This document shows, in pieces, positions 1 to 7,856 of a stretch of DNA of 14,015 nt (within the stretch, counting starts at the first letter, position 1; every line of letters starts with the position of its first letter). The stretch covers positions 1-14,015 of the forward strand of contig JAEUIK010000199.1 of the NCBI GenBank assembly GCA_016793185.1, given 5' to 3'. A model generated the notes under the pieces. It was not told the DNA's origin and did not search any database. It was given only the letters and a program-made list of their open reading frames with translations. The translations under genes and the position numbers were made by a program. The DNA comes from Planctomycetaceae bacterium. Lineage in GTDB: Bacteria; Planctomycetota; Planctomycetia; Pirellulales; JAEUIK01.

Positions 1-2
1 GC

Positions 3-149
3 GAAGTGGTCGTCCTGGCCGCGGCTCCCGAGTACGAGCTGCTGGGACGGCAGGCGCTGGGGGATCCGAGCCACAGCACGCCGGCCGTTTCCGGCGGCGT
101 GATGTATCTGCGGACATTCACCAAGCTGTTTGCGCTGGGAGGGAAGTGA
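3..149 (+). CDS. C-terminal end of a PQQ-binding-like beta-propeller protein (5' end outside window)
   Basis: Only the last 48 codons are in the window, ending in TGA at 147-149. The visible peptide carries the typical closing blade of a PQQ/BamB-like propeller: a segment with HSTPAVSGGVMYLRT followed by a strand ending KLFALGGK. Proteins of this type are usually exported and form seven- or eight-bladed propellers. In planctomycetes they are abundant and mostly of unknown substrate, and many do not bind PQQ. Assignment rests on the repeat pattern (x-PAVS-G-x-x-Y-x-R-x-x-x-x-L-F-A-L) alone, so substrate and full length cannot be judged. A second member of the family lies at 4556-5818 on the opposite strand. 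Confidence 0.72.
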   Translation, partial: EVVVLAAAPEYELLGRQALGDPSHSTPAVSGGVMYLRTFTKLFALGGK

Positions 150-181
150 GCGATCCACAGGCTACTCATGGCAGGTACTCG

Positions 182-373
182 TCAACCTGAATCGGTTGGT
201 GCCGGACGGAGCCACGATTTCGTGGCAGTCAGGACAATGTGGCGAAAGCCGGCGCCCGACGCCGGAAGTCGCGCGCTTGCTGTTTGATCGATTCGCTCGG
301 ACGGGCGATGTACCGTTACAATCTGATCCTCGTTCCCCGTGCGAACGAGATATCGCCGATACGCGAACCTCAA
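182..373 (-). pseudogene. Possible decayed retropepsin-like (clan AA) aspartic protease remnant
   Basis: A 63-codon frame begins with TTG at 373-371, overlapping the TGA stop of the DUF5678-like gene (372-370) as TTGA, the arrangement of translationally coupled genes. Its first 20 or so residues (RFAYRRYLVR, then VHRP ten residues later) match, by memory, the N-terminal pattern FxYRxYxVR...(V/Y)xRP of small clan AA aspartic proteases that often sit directly downstream of DUF5678-like genes. After that the similarity stops. No DTGAD-type catalytic motif appears in any of the three minus-strand frames down to position 150, and the frame ends after 63 codons, whereas intact members are roughly 120-150 residues. 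I read it as a truncated remnant; a chance frame is the alternative. Confidence 0.3.
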
Positions 374-573
374 GGTGTGCCTCCAATGAATCCTTCATCA
401 GCTGGCGGCACCCACTCGACGATGCCCTCGGCGATTCCCGCCTCCTCCGCAGCGAGCTGCGCGGCCTGAGGCGTGTCGCCGACTCCCGCGATGTGCAATG
501 CATCTGGAGTCCAGGCGATCCATTTGCCGCCGTACTCAAGCGGCACGACATCTGGCAGTTGCGAGTCGGTCAT
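370..573 (-). CDS. Small DUF5678-like protein of unknown function
   Basis: A 67-residue protein with an ATG start at 573-571. The core GGKWIAWTPD..HIAGVGDTPQAAQLAAEEAG fits the DUF5678 pattern: a glycine-lysine-tryptophan entry to a two-stranded hairpin, then an alanine/glutamate-rich helix. The tail (IVEWVPPADEGFIG) is also typical. Function is unknown; homologues are short, soluble and common in planctomycetes and cyanobacteria, often paired with a small retropepsin-like protease gene. Upstream, GGAG lies about 12 bases before the ATG, a weakly placed Shine-Dalgarno. The frames on the opposite strand here (130-738) are longer but show no family pattern, so I take this short frame as the real gene. 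Confidence 0.68.
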   Translation of the reverse strand: MTDSQLPDVVPLEYGGKWIAWTPDALHIAGVGDTPQAAQLAAEEAGIAEGIVEWVPPADEGFIGGTP

Positions 574-644
574 TCGCGTCTACTCCAGCCTCGAACCGGT
601 GTCATGCAATCGCAAGCCCCGCCACACGGATCACGCCTAATTCT

Positions 645-672
645 ATCATACGACGGATTCTGCCGCGTCAGC
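645..672 (-). promoter_or_regulatory. Candidate sigma70-type promoter for the DUF5678-like gene
   Basis: In the 145-bp spacer between the divergent DUF5678-like and 5-oxoprolinase genes, the minus strand reads GCTGAC (672-667), 16 bases, then TATGAT (650-645). The -10 differs from TATAAT at one base and sits in the only A/T-rich patch of the spacer. The same patch reads TATCAT on the plus strand (644-649), so it might serve both directions, but no good plus-strand -35 is visible. Evidence is pattern only. Confidence 0.3.
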
Positions 673-718
673 AGCTCTAGACCTTGCCCCGAATCGTACC
701 GTCCGCCAAACTCGGCGC

Positions 719-3700
719 ATGACGTTACCTCTCCGTGAATTCTGGCTCGACGTCGGTGGGACGTTCACCGACTGCTTTTGCCACGACTCCGACGGCTCGA
801 TTCGCCGGCACAAGATCCTCAGCACTGGGGTCACGAAGGGGGAGTGCGCGCCCGGCTCCCACACGGCGCGGATCCTCGATCCTGCCCGGCGCGCCGATCC
901 CGAGCGCTTCTGGGAAGGTTACGAGCTGCGCCTGGTCGGACCTGATGGCACAGTCGTCGATCGGGGGTGGATTGCCGGCTTCGATCGCGCGGCCGGCACG
1001 TTGGAGTTCGTGGTCCCCCTCACGGTAGCGCCCGAGACGGGGATGCGCTACGAGCTGGCTTCGAGCGAAGAGGCGCCGCTGGTGGCGATACGCTACCTGT
1101 TGGGTCTGCGGCGCGACCAGGCGATTCCTGCGGTTTCGGTTCGGCTCGGGACCACGCGCGGCACCAACTCGCTCCTCACGCGCCGCGGCGCCCGCACGGC
1201 CTTCGTCACCACGCGCGGCTTTGGCGACGTGCTGGCGATCGGTTACCAGAACCGTCCCAAGCTGTTCGAATTGGCGATCCACAAACGTGTGCCGCTGTAC
1301 TGCGACGTCGTCGAGATCGAAGAACGAATCACGCCGACGGGCGAGGTGCTCTGCGCTCCACTCGAGGAGCGCATTCGCCAGCAGCTCAGTCAACTGCGCG
1401 CCGCGGGCTGCCAGTCGCTGGCTGTCTGCCTGCTGCACGCCTTCGATCATCCCGAGCATGAGCTGATTGTGGAGCGGATCGCCCGCGACGTGGGCTTCGA
1501 GGAGGTCAGCCTCTCCAGCCGTGTCGCTCCCCTGATCAAGATCGTCGCGCGCGGCGATACGACCCTGGTCGACGCCTATCTCAATCCGATTCTCCGCGCG
1601 TATGTCGACCATCTCCGCGCCGGGCTCGGCGCGAGCGCGTTGCGGATCATGACCTCGGCGGGGGGACTGGTCGAAGCGTCGCAGTTCGTCGGCAAGGAAA
1701 GCATCCTCTCGGGACCCGCCGGCGGCGTGGTCGGCTTCGCCCGCGTCGCCCAGAACTGCGGCTTCGAGCGAGCGATCGGGTTCGACATGGGGGGGACCAG
1801 CACCGACGTCTCGCGCTTCGACGGCGGCTACGAGTTCGAGTACGAAACGGAGAAAGCCGGCGTCCGCGTCGTCGCGCCGATGCTCAAGATCGAAACCGTC
1901 GCGGCCGGCGGCGGATCGATCTGCTCGTTCGACGGCGTCAAGCTCGTCGTGGGGCCCGACAGCTCTGGCGCCGATCCGGGCCCTGCCTGCTATGGCCGGG
2001 GGGGCCCGCTGGCGGTCACTGATCTGAATTTCATCCTCGGCAAAGTTCCGCCGCAGTTCTTTCCCTTTCCACTCGACCGCCGAGCGGTGGTCGCGCGGCT
2101 CGCTGAGCTCGCCGCGCAGATCCGCCAGGCGACCGGGCAGAACTACAGTGCCACCGAGTTGGCCGACGGCTTTCTCCGGGTTGCCAACTCGAACATGGTG
2201 CGCGCGATTCGCTCGGTCTCGATCGCCCAAGGGGTTGATCCGCGCGAGTACGTGCTCGTCGCCTTCGGCGGAGCTGCCGGTCAGCATGCCTGCGCGGTCG
2301 CTCGCGAGCTGGGCATGCGCCAGATTCTGATTCATCCCGATGCGGGGCTCTTGAGCGCGTACGGCATCGGCCTGGCCGATGTTACCCGGCACCGGGCGAT
2401 CGGCGTCTACCTTCCTTACAGCGAAGACACGGTCCAGGGTCTCGAGACGACCTTTGCCCGCCTGGCCGACGAAGCCCGGGCCGCAGTGCTGGCCGAAGGG
2501 ATTCCTGCCGAGCGGATCACCGTGCGCCGGGTGCTCGAGCTGCGCTATCGCGGCGTCGATGCGGCGTTGGCCGTCAGCCAGCCCGAACCGGCCGCGGGGA
2601 GCTACGCCGAGGCCTTCGCCCGCCAGCACCAGCGGCTCTATGGCTACACGCAGCCCGAGCGCCCGTTGGAGATCGTCTCGGCGCGGGTGGAAGTCGCAGG
2701 GCGCACGGCCACGGCGGCCGCGCCTTCGGCCTCGCTCCCGCCCGTGGAACTGCTATCGACGACCGAGACGACGACCGCCTGGTTCGACGCGCAGCCGCGA
2801 GAGACCCTGCTGCTCGACCGCGCGCACCTCATCCTGGGCCAGCGGATTCAGGGGCCCGCGATCGTCCGCGAACAATCCTCGACCACCGTGATCGACCCAG
2901 GCTGGGTCGCGGAGGTCCTCTCCGGCGGCGAGCTGCTGCTGGCCGACCAGGGAACGCACCCCCGCGCGGCCGTGTCGACCACCGCCGATCCGGTCATGCT
3001 CGAGGTCTTCAACAATCTGTTCGCGGGCATCGCCGAGCAAATGGGCATCACGCTCCGCAACACGTCGGCCAGCGTGAATGTCAAGGAACGGCTCGACTTT
3101 AGTTGCGCGCTCTTCACCGCGCGCGGCGAGCTGGTCGTCAACGCGCCGCACATTCCGGTCCACCTCGGGGCCATGGGACAAACGGTGCGGGCGATCATCG
3201 CCCACAATGCGCGGATCGAGCCGGGAGATGTCTACGTCACCAACGATCCGTACCAGGGGGGCTCGCATCTGCCGGACGTGACGGTGATCACTCCGGTTCA
3301 CGATCCGGCCAGCGGCCGGTTGATCTTCTTCACCGCCAGCCGCGCCCATCATGCCGAGATCGGCGGGATCGTGCCGGGTTCGATGCCTCCCTTCTCGCGC
3401 AACCTGGCCGAGGAAGGTGTCCTGATCCGCAATTTCAAGCTCGTGAGCGGGGGGCACGAGCGGTTCGCCGCGCTGGCCGAAATGCTCGCGGCCCCCCCCT
3501 ACCCCAGCCGCAAGGTGGACGAGAACCTGGCCGACATCGCCGCGGCGGTCGCCGCCAATCGGCAAGGGGCCGGCGAACTCGAGCGGCTGATCGAGCGCTA
3601 CTCGCTGCCGGTGGTCGAAGCCTACATGCGCCACATCCAGGACGCCGCCGAACGGAGAATGCGCCTCGCCCTGGCCAAACTGCCGCCTGGACGGCGCGAA

Positions 3701-4552
3701 TTCCTTGACTATCTCGATGACGGGACCCCCATCGCCGTGGCCGTGACGATTGTCGGCGATGCGGCCACGATCGACTTCGCGGGCACGGGACCCGTGCTCG
3801 CCGGAAATCTGAATGCCAACCGCGCCATCGTCACCGCGGCCGTCCTCTATTGCCTGCGGCTGTTGATCGACGAAGAGATTCCGCTCAACGAAGGAGTGTT
3901 GGCGCCGGTGACCATCGTCGTGCCCGAGGGGTCGCTGCTCGCGCCGCCCCAGCGAGCGACACCCGCCGAGTGCGCCGCCGTGGTGGGGGGCAACGTCGAG
4001 ACGTCGCAACGGATCGTCGATGTCGTGCTCGGAGCGCTGGGCATTGCCGCGGCCAGCCAGGGAACGATGAACAACCTGCTCTTCGGTGACGCGACCTTCG
4101 GCTATTACGAGACCATCTGCGGCGGCTCGGGCGCTACGGCCGACGAGCCGGGCGCCGATGCCGTCCACACGCACATGACGAACACGCGCCTGACCGATCC
4201 CGAGGTGCTCGAGCGCCGCACGCCGGTGCGGTTGCACGAGTTCTCGATTCGCCGCGGCTCGGGGGGAGAGGGCCTGCATCCCGGAGGAGCCGGCGTGGTG
4301 CGCAAGCTCGAGTTCCTCCGCGAACTCGACGTCTCGATCCTCTCGCAGCGCCGCGGCCCATACCCGCCGTACGGCCAGCACGGCGGAGCGCCCGGCGCCC
4401 TGGGGCGCAACACGATCTATCGCGCCGACGGGTCGGAAGAAACGCTCCCCAACCAGGCGCAGTTGCTCGTTCGCCCCGGCGATGTCCTGGTCATCGAGAC
4501 GCCGGGAGGCGGCGGGTTTGGGACAGCGCGTCCCTCAGCCCGCGAGGTGTGA
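719..4552 (+). CDS. Single-chain 5-oxoprolinase (HyuA-HyuB fusion), ATP-hydrolysing
   Basis: This 1277-residue protein has the size and domain order of fused 5-oxoprolinases, which convert 5-oxo-L-proline (pyroglutamate) to glutamate using ATP in the cytoplasm. The HyuA half opens with a DVGGTFTD phosphate-binding loop (residues 11-18), has GTTRGTNSLL near 145, the second nucleotide motif GFDMGGTSTD (about 354-363), AAGGGSI near 395, and a HyuA C-terminal region with YRGVDAAL to about residue 735. HyuB starts near 756 (LEVFNNLFAGIAEQMG) and has NDPYQGGSHLPD (842-853), HMTNTR near 1150 and the glycine-rich end ETPGGGGFGTA. The sequence RGFGDVLAIGYQNRPKLFEL favours 5-oxoprolinase over N-methylhydantoinase or acetone/acetophenone carboxylase subunits. 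The ATG at 719 is the first Met and lies just before the first strand; no clear Shine-Dalgarno precedes it. No obvious operon partner is present. Confidence 0.92.
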   Translation: MTLPLREFWLDVGGTFTDCFCHDSDGSIRRHKILSTGVTKGECAPGSHTARILDPARRADPERFWEGYELRLVGPDGTVVDRGWIAGFDRAAGTLEFVVPLTVAPETGMRYELASSEEAPLVAIRYLLGLRRDQAIPAVSVRLGTTRGTNSLLTRRGARTAFVTTRGFGDVLAIGYQNRPKLFELAIHKRVPLYCDVVEIEERITPTGEVLCAPLEERIRQQLSQLRAAGCQSLAVCLLHAFDHPEHELIVERIARDVGFEEVSLSSRVAPLIKIVARGDTTLVDAYLNPILRAYVDHLRAGLGASALRIMTSAGGLVEASQFVGKESILSGPAGGVVGFARVAQNCGFERAIGFDMGGTSTDVSRFDGGYEFEYETEKAGVRVVAPMLKIETVAAGGGSICSFDGVKLVVGPDSSGADPGPACYGRGGPLAVTDLNFILGKVPPQFFPFPLDRRAVVARLAELAAQIRQATGQNYSATELADGFLRVANSNMVRAIRSVSIAQGVDPREYVLVAFGGAAGQHACAVARELGMRQILIHPDAGLLSAYGIGLADVTRHRAIGVYLPYSEDTVQGLETTFARLADEARAAVLAEGIPAERITVRRVLELRYRGVDAALAVSQPEPAAGSYAEAFARQHQRLYGYTQPERPLEIVSARVEVAGRTATAAAPSASLPPVELLSTTETTTAWFDAQPRETLLLDRAHLILGQRIQGPAIVREQSSTTVIDPGWVAEVLSGGELLLADQGTHPRAAVSTTADPVMLEVFNNLFAGIAEQMGITLRNTSASVNVKERLDFSCALFTARGELVVNAPHIPVHLGAMGQTVRAIIAHNARIEPGDVYVTNDPYQGGSHLPDVTVITPVHDPASGRLIFFTASRAHHAEIGGIVPGSMPPFSRNLAEEGVLIRNFKLVSGGHERFAALAEMLAAPPYPSRKVDENLADIAAAVAANRQGAGELERLIERYSLPVVEAYMRHIQDAAERRMRLALAKLPPGRREFLDYLDDGTPIAVAVTIVGDAATIDFAGTGPVLAGNLNANRAIVTAAVLYCLRLLIDEEIPLNEGVLAPVTIVVPEGSLLAPPQRATPAECAAVVGGNVETSQRIVDVVLGALGIAAASQGTMNNLLFGDATFGYYETICGGSGATADEPGADAVHTHMTNTRLTDPEVLERRTPVRLHEFSIRRGSGGEGLHPGGAGVVRKLEFLRELDVSILSQRRGPYPPYGQHGGAPGALGRNTIYRADGSEETLPNQAQLLVRPGDVLVIETPGGGGFGTARPSAREV

Positions 4553-4555
4553 CGC

Positions 4556-5818
4556 TTATGGGGTCGGCCGTGCGCCCCACCGCCAGGCGCTGATTCCCTT
4601 CAGCTCGCGGATGAAGATCTCGTCCCCCGCGATCGCCAGGTGCGCCCAGGTTTCTTCGTCACTCACACGGCGGCGGTCGAGCAGGTCGAACTTCTCGGGC
4701 GCGGCTCGGATCAGCAGCAGCTCACCCCGCTCGTCGAGTGCCAGAATGCGGTCGCCGTTGGCGACCAGGCTCCAGTACTCGCCAAAGGGCTCCGTCGTCC
4801 AACGTGTTTCGCCGGTCGCCAGGTCGATGCAGGTGAACCGGCGGTTGCGGAGATGCAGGTAGACGTGATCGCCGATCACGACCGGCGACGACATGTAGCC
4901 CTGCACCTTGTTCTCCCAGGCCGTCGCGGGGGTCGGTGTCGGCTCGCCGCCGACCTTCACCAGGAGCGACTTGCCTCCGTAGGCGCTCGTGAAGACCGAG
5001 TCGCGCCAGATCGTCGGCGTCAGGATGTTCATCCCGCGGAACGTCGGGATCTCTTGCTTCCACAGCACCTGGCCAGTCGACTCGTCGACGCCGGTCAGGT
5101 GCGAGCGGGTCTGCACCAGCAACTCGGGGCGGCCGTTCAGCTCGACCTTCACGGGCGAAGAGAAAGCACTCCCCATCATCCCGCCCCCATCCTCGAGGGT
5201 CCGCCAGACGACGTTGCCGGTCCGTTTGTCGAGCTTGACCAGCGCGGCGCCCGCCTGAACGTAGAGATGGTCGCCAACCGCCAGCGGCGAGCTGGCAAAC
5301 CCGAAGTCGGGGAGCGGCGTGCCGAACTTCGCCACGAAGTCGAGCCGCCAGCGCTCCTCGCCCGATTGGGCGTCCAGCGCGACCAGCACGTCGCGCATCC
5401 CTGGCACATAGAGGATGCCGTCATCCAGCAGCGGCGTCGCCCGAATCCAATCACCGTTGCGCTTGGCGAAGAACGGGACCTGCATGGCGCCCGGCCACGA
5501 CTTTTCCCAGATCGGGCTGCCGGTCTGGCGATCGAGCGCGCGGGCCACCTCGAACTTCTCGTCGCGAGTCTCCGTCACGAAGACGCGATCCTCGGCCACG
5601 ATCGGGCCCGAATAGCCCGGCCCGAGATCCACGCGCCAGGTCCGCTGGAGCGTCGACTCGTCGAGGCGGTCGGGCCAGGGCCTTGACTGAATCTGTCCGT
5701 CGCGTTGGGGACCGCGCCACTGGGTCCACACCTCCCCTGCCAGGACCGGGGAAAACACCCATAACAGGGCTCCTCCCACTCCCAGAGCGAATGCGGATCG
5801 ACGAATCAACTGCGGCAT
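4556..5818 (-). CDS. Exported PQQ-binding-like beta-propeller protein
   Basis: From the ATG at 5818 the product is 420 residues. It begins with a signal peptide (basic MPQLIRRSAF, hydrophobic stretch, cleavage probably after SPVLA) and then the QWRGPQRDG entry motif common in planctomycete propellers. Repeated blades follow, each with a hydrophobic strand, a LD..TG turn and a V.W strand: RALDRQTGSPIWEK, VALDAQSGEERWRL, VKLDKRTGNVVWRT, TGVDESTGQVLWKQ and TCIDLATGETRWTT. This is the PQQ/BamB-like fold, periplasmic or surface-exposed. No dehydrogenase active-site motif is visible, so enzymatic activity is not claimed. An in-frame ATG at 5830 would add four residues, but GAGG six bases before the 5818 ATG favours the downstream start. 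The stop codon is 3 bp from that of the convergent 5-oxoprolinase gene. Confidence 0.88.
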   Translation of the reverse strand: MPQLIRRSAFALGVGGALLWVFSPVLAGEVWTQWRGPQRDGQIQSRPWPDRLDESTLQRTWRVDLGPGYSGPIVAEDRVFVTETRDEKFEVARALDRQTGSPIWEKSWPGAMQVPFFAKRNGDWIRATPLLDDGILYVPGMRDVLVALDAQSGEERWRLDFVAKFGTPLPDFGFASSPLAVGDHLYVQAGAALVKLDKRTGNVVWRTLEDGGGMMGSAFSSPVKVELNGRPELLVQTRSHLTGVDESTGQVLWKQEIPTFRGMNILTPTIWRDSVFTSAYGGKSLLVKVGGEPTPTPATAWENKVQGYMSSPVVIGDHVYLHLRNRRFTCIDLATGETRWTTEPFGEYWSLVANGDRILALDERGELLLIRAAPEKFDLLDRRRVSDEETWAHLAIAGDEIFIRELKGISAWRWGARPTP

Positions 5819-5828
5819 TTGCAACCTC
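5816..5828 (-). promoter_or_regulatory. Ribosome-binding site deciding the propeller gene start
   Basis: Minus-strand GAGG (5828-5825) lies six bases before the ATG at 5818-5816. The upstream in-frame ATG (5830-5828) overlaps this site and has no comparable purine run before it, so initiation at 5818 is more likely. Confidence 0.5.
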
Positions 5829-6114
5829 ATTGTCTCGCGAGGGCGGGAACAAATCGGGGGATTCTAGCGCCACCCGTCAACTTGACCAGATCCGCTGCGC
5901 AGGCCCCGGCCGGCGTTAGTCCCGCGGTCACCCCGATCGCTGGGCAACTGCCAGCACCCCGGCGGACCGCGCTGGCAGCCGGTGCGGGCGGATCCGCACG
6001 GCGTGGGCTTCCCCTCAGGCGTTGATCTTGCTTGCCCGGCCGCGAGTTGATATCGGTTACGCCCCCCGAAAGATCTCGGGCCTGGGACTTTCACTCGTTT
6101 CGAGGAGACGCGCG
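5819..6114. other. Divergent intergenic spacer
   Basis: This stretch of about 296 bp lies between the divergently transcribed propeller and cytochrome genes and should hold both promoters. Frames crossing it lack coding character. I see TTGATC at 6022-6027 followed by AT-containing GTTGATATC around 6046-6054, but spacing and match are too poor to call a promoter. No hairpin terminator or repeat is evident. Confidence 0.4.
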
Positions 6115-6597
6115 ATGCGTTGGAGCTGGTTGCTGCTGGCGGGTTTGTTTCTCGGCGCGGGCCTGATGCTCTTTGCCGGCGAGGCCAAGCCGCCGCGCCA
6201 GGGAGAATCGGCCACCGAGGCCGCACTGATGCGGGCCAAGCTGGCCAGTTCGAACAAGATCGTCGAGGGATTGATGACCCAGGACTTCGGCCTGGTGGAG
6301 ACCGGGGCCCAGGAACTGGCCAAGATCTGCGAGGCGACCGGCTGGCACGCGGAGGAGGACCAGGTCTACGCCCACTATCGCGACGAGCTGCGGCGGATTT
6401 CGCAGAAGCTGGTCCAGCTCGCCGCGGATGAAGACCAGGACGGCGCGACCTACACCTACATGCACTCGATCACGACCTGCACGAGCTGCCACGATTACTG
6501 CCGCGACGTCCTGCACCTGGCGGCCAAGGAACCGACGCTCGAAGCCATCCCGACGACGCCTACCGACATAACGCCGCGCAAAACGTTCCGCCGCTAG
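6115..6597 (+). CDS. Exported cytochrome c'-like (class II) monohaem protein
   Basis: The ATG at 6115 is preceded by GAGGAG (6102-6107, spacing 7), which selects it over an in-frame upstream ATG at 6022. The 160-residue product has an N-terminal hydrophobic signal (MRWSWLLLAGLFLGAG..., cleavage near LFAG-EA, residues 20-23) and one haem-attachment motif CTSCH at residues 122-126, late in a helix-rich chain. A haem motif near the C-terminus of a protein of about 135 mature residues is the class II cytochrome c (c'/c556) plan, a four-helix bundle. M54, in the first long helix (VEGLMTQDF), could be the sixth haem ligand, as in c556-type proteins. The YMHSITTC..CHDYCR segment resembles planctomycete members I remember. 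Role is presumably periplasmic electron transfer or small-ligand binding; the partner is unknown. Confidence 0.78.
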   Translation: MRWSWLLLAGLFLGAGLMLFAGEAKPPRQGESATEAALMRAKLASSNKIVEGLMTQDFGLVETGAQELAKICEATGWHAEEDQVYAHYRDELRRISQKLVQLAADEDQDGATYTYMHSITTCTSCHDYCRDVLHLAAKEPTLEAIPTTPTDITPRKTFRR

Positions 6598-6643
6598 TTG
6601 TCGACGGTGGCGTTAATGTGAGCTCGAGCGGCTGGGATGCCGA

Positions 6644-7390
6644 TCAGGCGACTCGATCGAACCAGTACCACTCGTATCCATCGGGAAGCTCTCCAGCGGG
6701 GGCGAATTCCAGGTGAACAATCCGTCGGTGTCGCTGTGTGTCCGGATGCGAGGCGGGCGAGCTATGCGCCACGAGCGGACGCATGAGCAACACATCCCCT
6801 GGCTTTGCCAGTATCGTGTGGGTATCAACGCCCGCCTCACGGGCATCGCCGGCAAATCGTAGTGACTTCCCCCAGCGGTGCGAGCCGGCCACCACCCGCA
6901 AGGGACCATTCTCGTCGGTAACTTCATCAAGGTGAACGCGAGCCGTCACCATGCGCTCCAACAGATCGAGCGGCCCCTCGACATGCGGCACGCCTGCCTT
7001 CACTGTCGGTTTGCCAAAGTGCTCGCTCGAGATGGTGTTGTCTTTGACCGCGATCGTCATGTCCTGATGCCAAGGAAGCGACCAGGTCTGCTCCGGCGGT
7101 TTGTCAAAGAGCAGGCCGCGCACCAATCCGCAGGCGGGGCCGAGCACTTCCTGCAGCCGCTGGGATAGCGGCGGCGTCCTGGCGATGTCGCGCACGCGCG
7201 GCCAGGCATCGAGCAGATTACGCGCTGCATAGGGGCGACCCGCGTGGCTTAGTACTGCTGGCTCCGTCGGTGCCTCAGCGGCGAGCAGGCGGTCGACTTC
7301 GTCGCGCCAGAGGTCGATCTCGGCGCAAGTGAACAAACCCGAGACGAGCGCGAATCCACTTTCGGCCAGTTGTACGACAATTCCGGCCAT
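6644..7390 (-). CDS. Phytanoyl-CoA dioxygenase (PhyH) family Fe(II)/2-oxoglutarate oxygenase
   Basis: A 248-residue protein starting at ATG 7390-7388, preceded by GGAAGG about seven bases away; a TTG one codon upstream is less likely. The PhyH double-stranded beta-helix is recognised by the iron-binding HxD in LPWHQDMTI (H108, D110), the distal histidine in PLVAHSS (H209) and the 2-oxoglutarate-binding arginine about 14 residues later in RHRRIVHLEF (R223). The conserved GPLRVVAGSHRWG lies near residues 162-174, so the full catalytic set appears present. Substrate cannot be read from sequence: family members hydroxylate acyl-CoAs, amino acids, ectoine or natural products. It is the last gene of a tight same-strand run with the membrane protein (45 bp upstream) and the ABC ATPase, and it converges on the cytochrome gene with a 46-bp gap. 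Confidence 0.87.
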   Translation of the reverse strand: MAGIVVQLAESGFALVSGLFTCAEIDLWRDEVDRLLAAEAPTEPAVLSHAGRPYAARNLLDAWPRVRDIARTPPLSQRLQEVLGPACGLVRGLLFDKPPEQTWSLPWHQDMTIAVKDNTISSEHFGKPTVKAGVPHVEGPLDLLERMVTARVHLDEVTDENGPLRVVAGSHRWGKSLRFAGDAREAGVDTHTILAKPGDVLLMRPLVAHSSPASHPDTQRHRRIVHLEFAPAGELPDGYEWYWFDRVA

Positions 7391-7435
7391 CAAGGCACCT
7401 TCCCGGCGGAAGACCGATTAGGACGAGATGGCCGA

Positions 7436-7822
7436 TTAAATCTCGGCGCCTCCCGTCCGCACGAATGCCCACACAAAGAGGGGCGCGAAGATCATGTCGC
7501 CCAGCACCGGCGGCATCGACTTCGGATCCACGCGCCCCTGCGCCAGCAGGATCAGCACCGTCAAGGCGAAGCCCCCTTTGCAGAGCGCACCCAAGAGCAT
7601 CAGCGGCCGGTAGCGGATCGGATCGAGCGCGATCAGCAGGTACACGAGCTGCCAGGCGAAGACAGCTCCGACGAAGCCGTAGTAGAACTCGGGGTGCGTG
7701 ATCGCCGGGGGGTACTTCTCGCCGAAGTATCCCTCCAGAAAAAACATCGGCGGCACCACGAGCATTCCGAAAGCCGTGGCCGCGAGAAACAGTCGCCGCG
7801 CGAAATTGACCGACCGGATCAT
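7436..7822 (-). CDS. Small four-helix integral membrane protein of unknown function
   Basis: A 128-residue protein starting at ATG 7822, with GGGGAG eight bases before it. Four hydrophobic segments are visible at about residues 8-28, 46-66, 72-94 and 105-122, separated by short loops such as EGYFGEKYPPAITHPE and the DPIRYRP turn, so it is probably an inner-membrane protein with both ends on the same side. I do not recognise a family. It lies 34 bp downstream of the ABC ATPase gene and 45 bp upstream of the PhyH gene, all on the same strand, so co-transcription is likely. It lacks the large periplasmic domain of a LolC/E or MacB permease, so it is not a typical partner for that ATPase. Confidence 0.78.
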   Translation of the reverse strand: MIRSVNFARRLFLAATAFGMLVVPPMFFLEGYFGEKYPPAITHPEFYYGFVGAVFAWQLVYLLIALDPIRYRPLMLLGALCKGGFALTVLILLAQGRVDPKSMPPVLGDMIFAPLFVWAFVRTGGAEI

Positions 7823-7856
7823 GGTTTCTGCTCCCCACAGGGAATCGTCCGCGAAC

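Noticed and set aside
130..738. A 202-codon plus-strand frame across 130-738
   Set aside because: It covers two intergenic spacers and runs antisense to the DUF5678-like gene. The product is serine/arginine-rich without a recognisable fold.
725..2629. A 634-codon open frame antisense to the 5-oxoprolinase gene, and another of 542 codons at 2753-4381
   Set aside because: Both mirror the codon pattern of the real gene in GC-rich DNA. Their translations are rich in Arg, Asp, His and Gln, with no recognisable motif, whereas the plus strand encodes every HyuA and HyuB motif.
6022..6054. TTGATC plus GTTGATATC upstream of the cytochrome gene as a promoter
   Set aside because: No -10 box with acceptable match and 16-18 bp spacing could be fitted.
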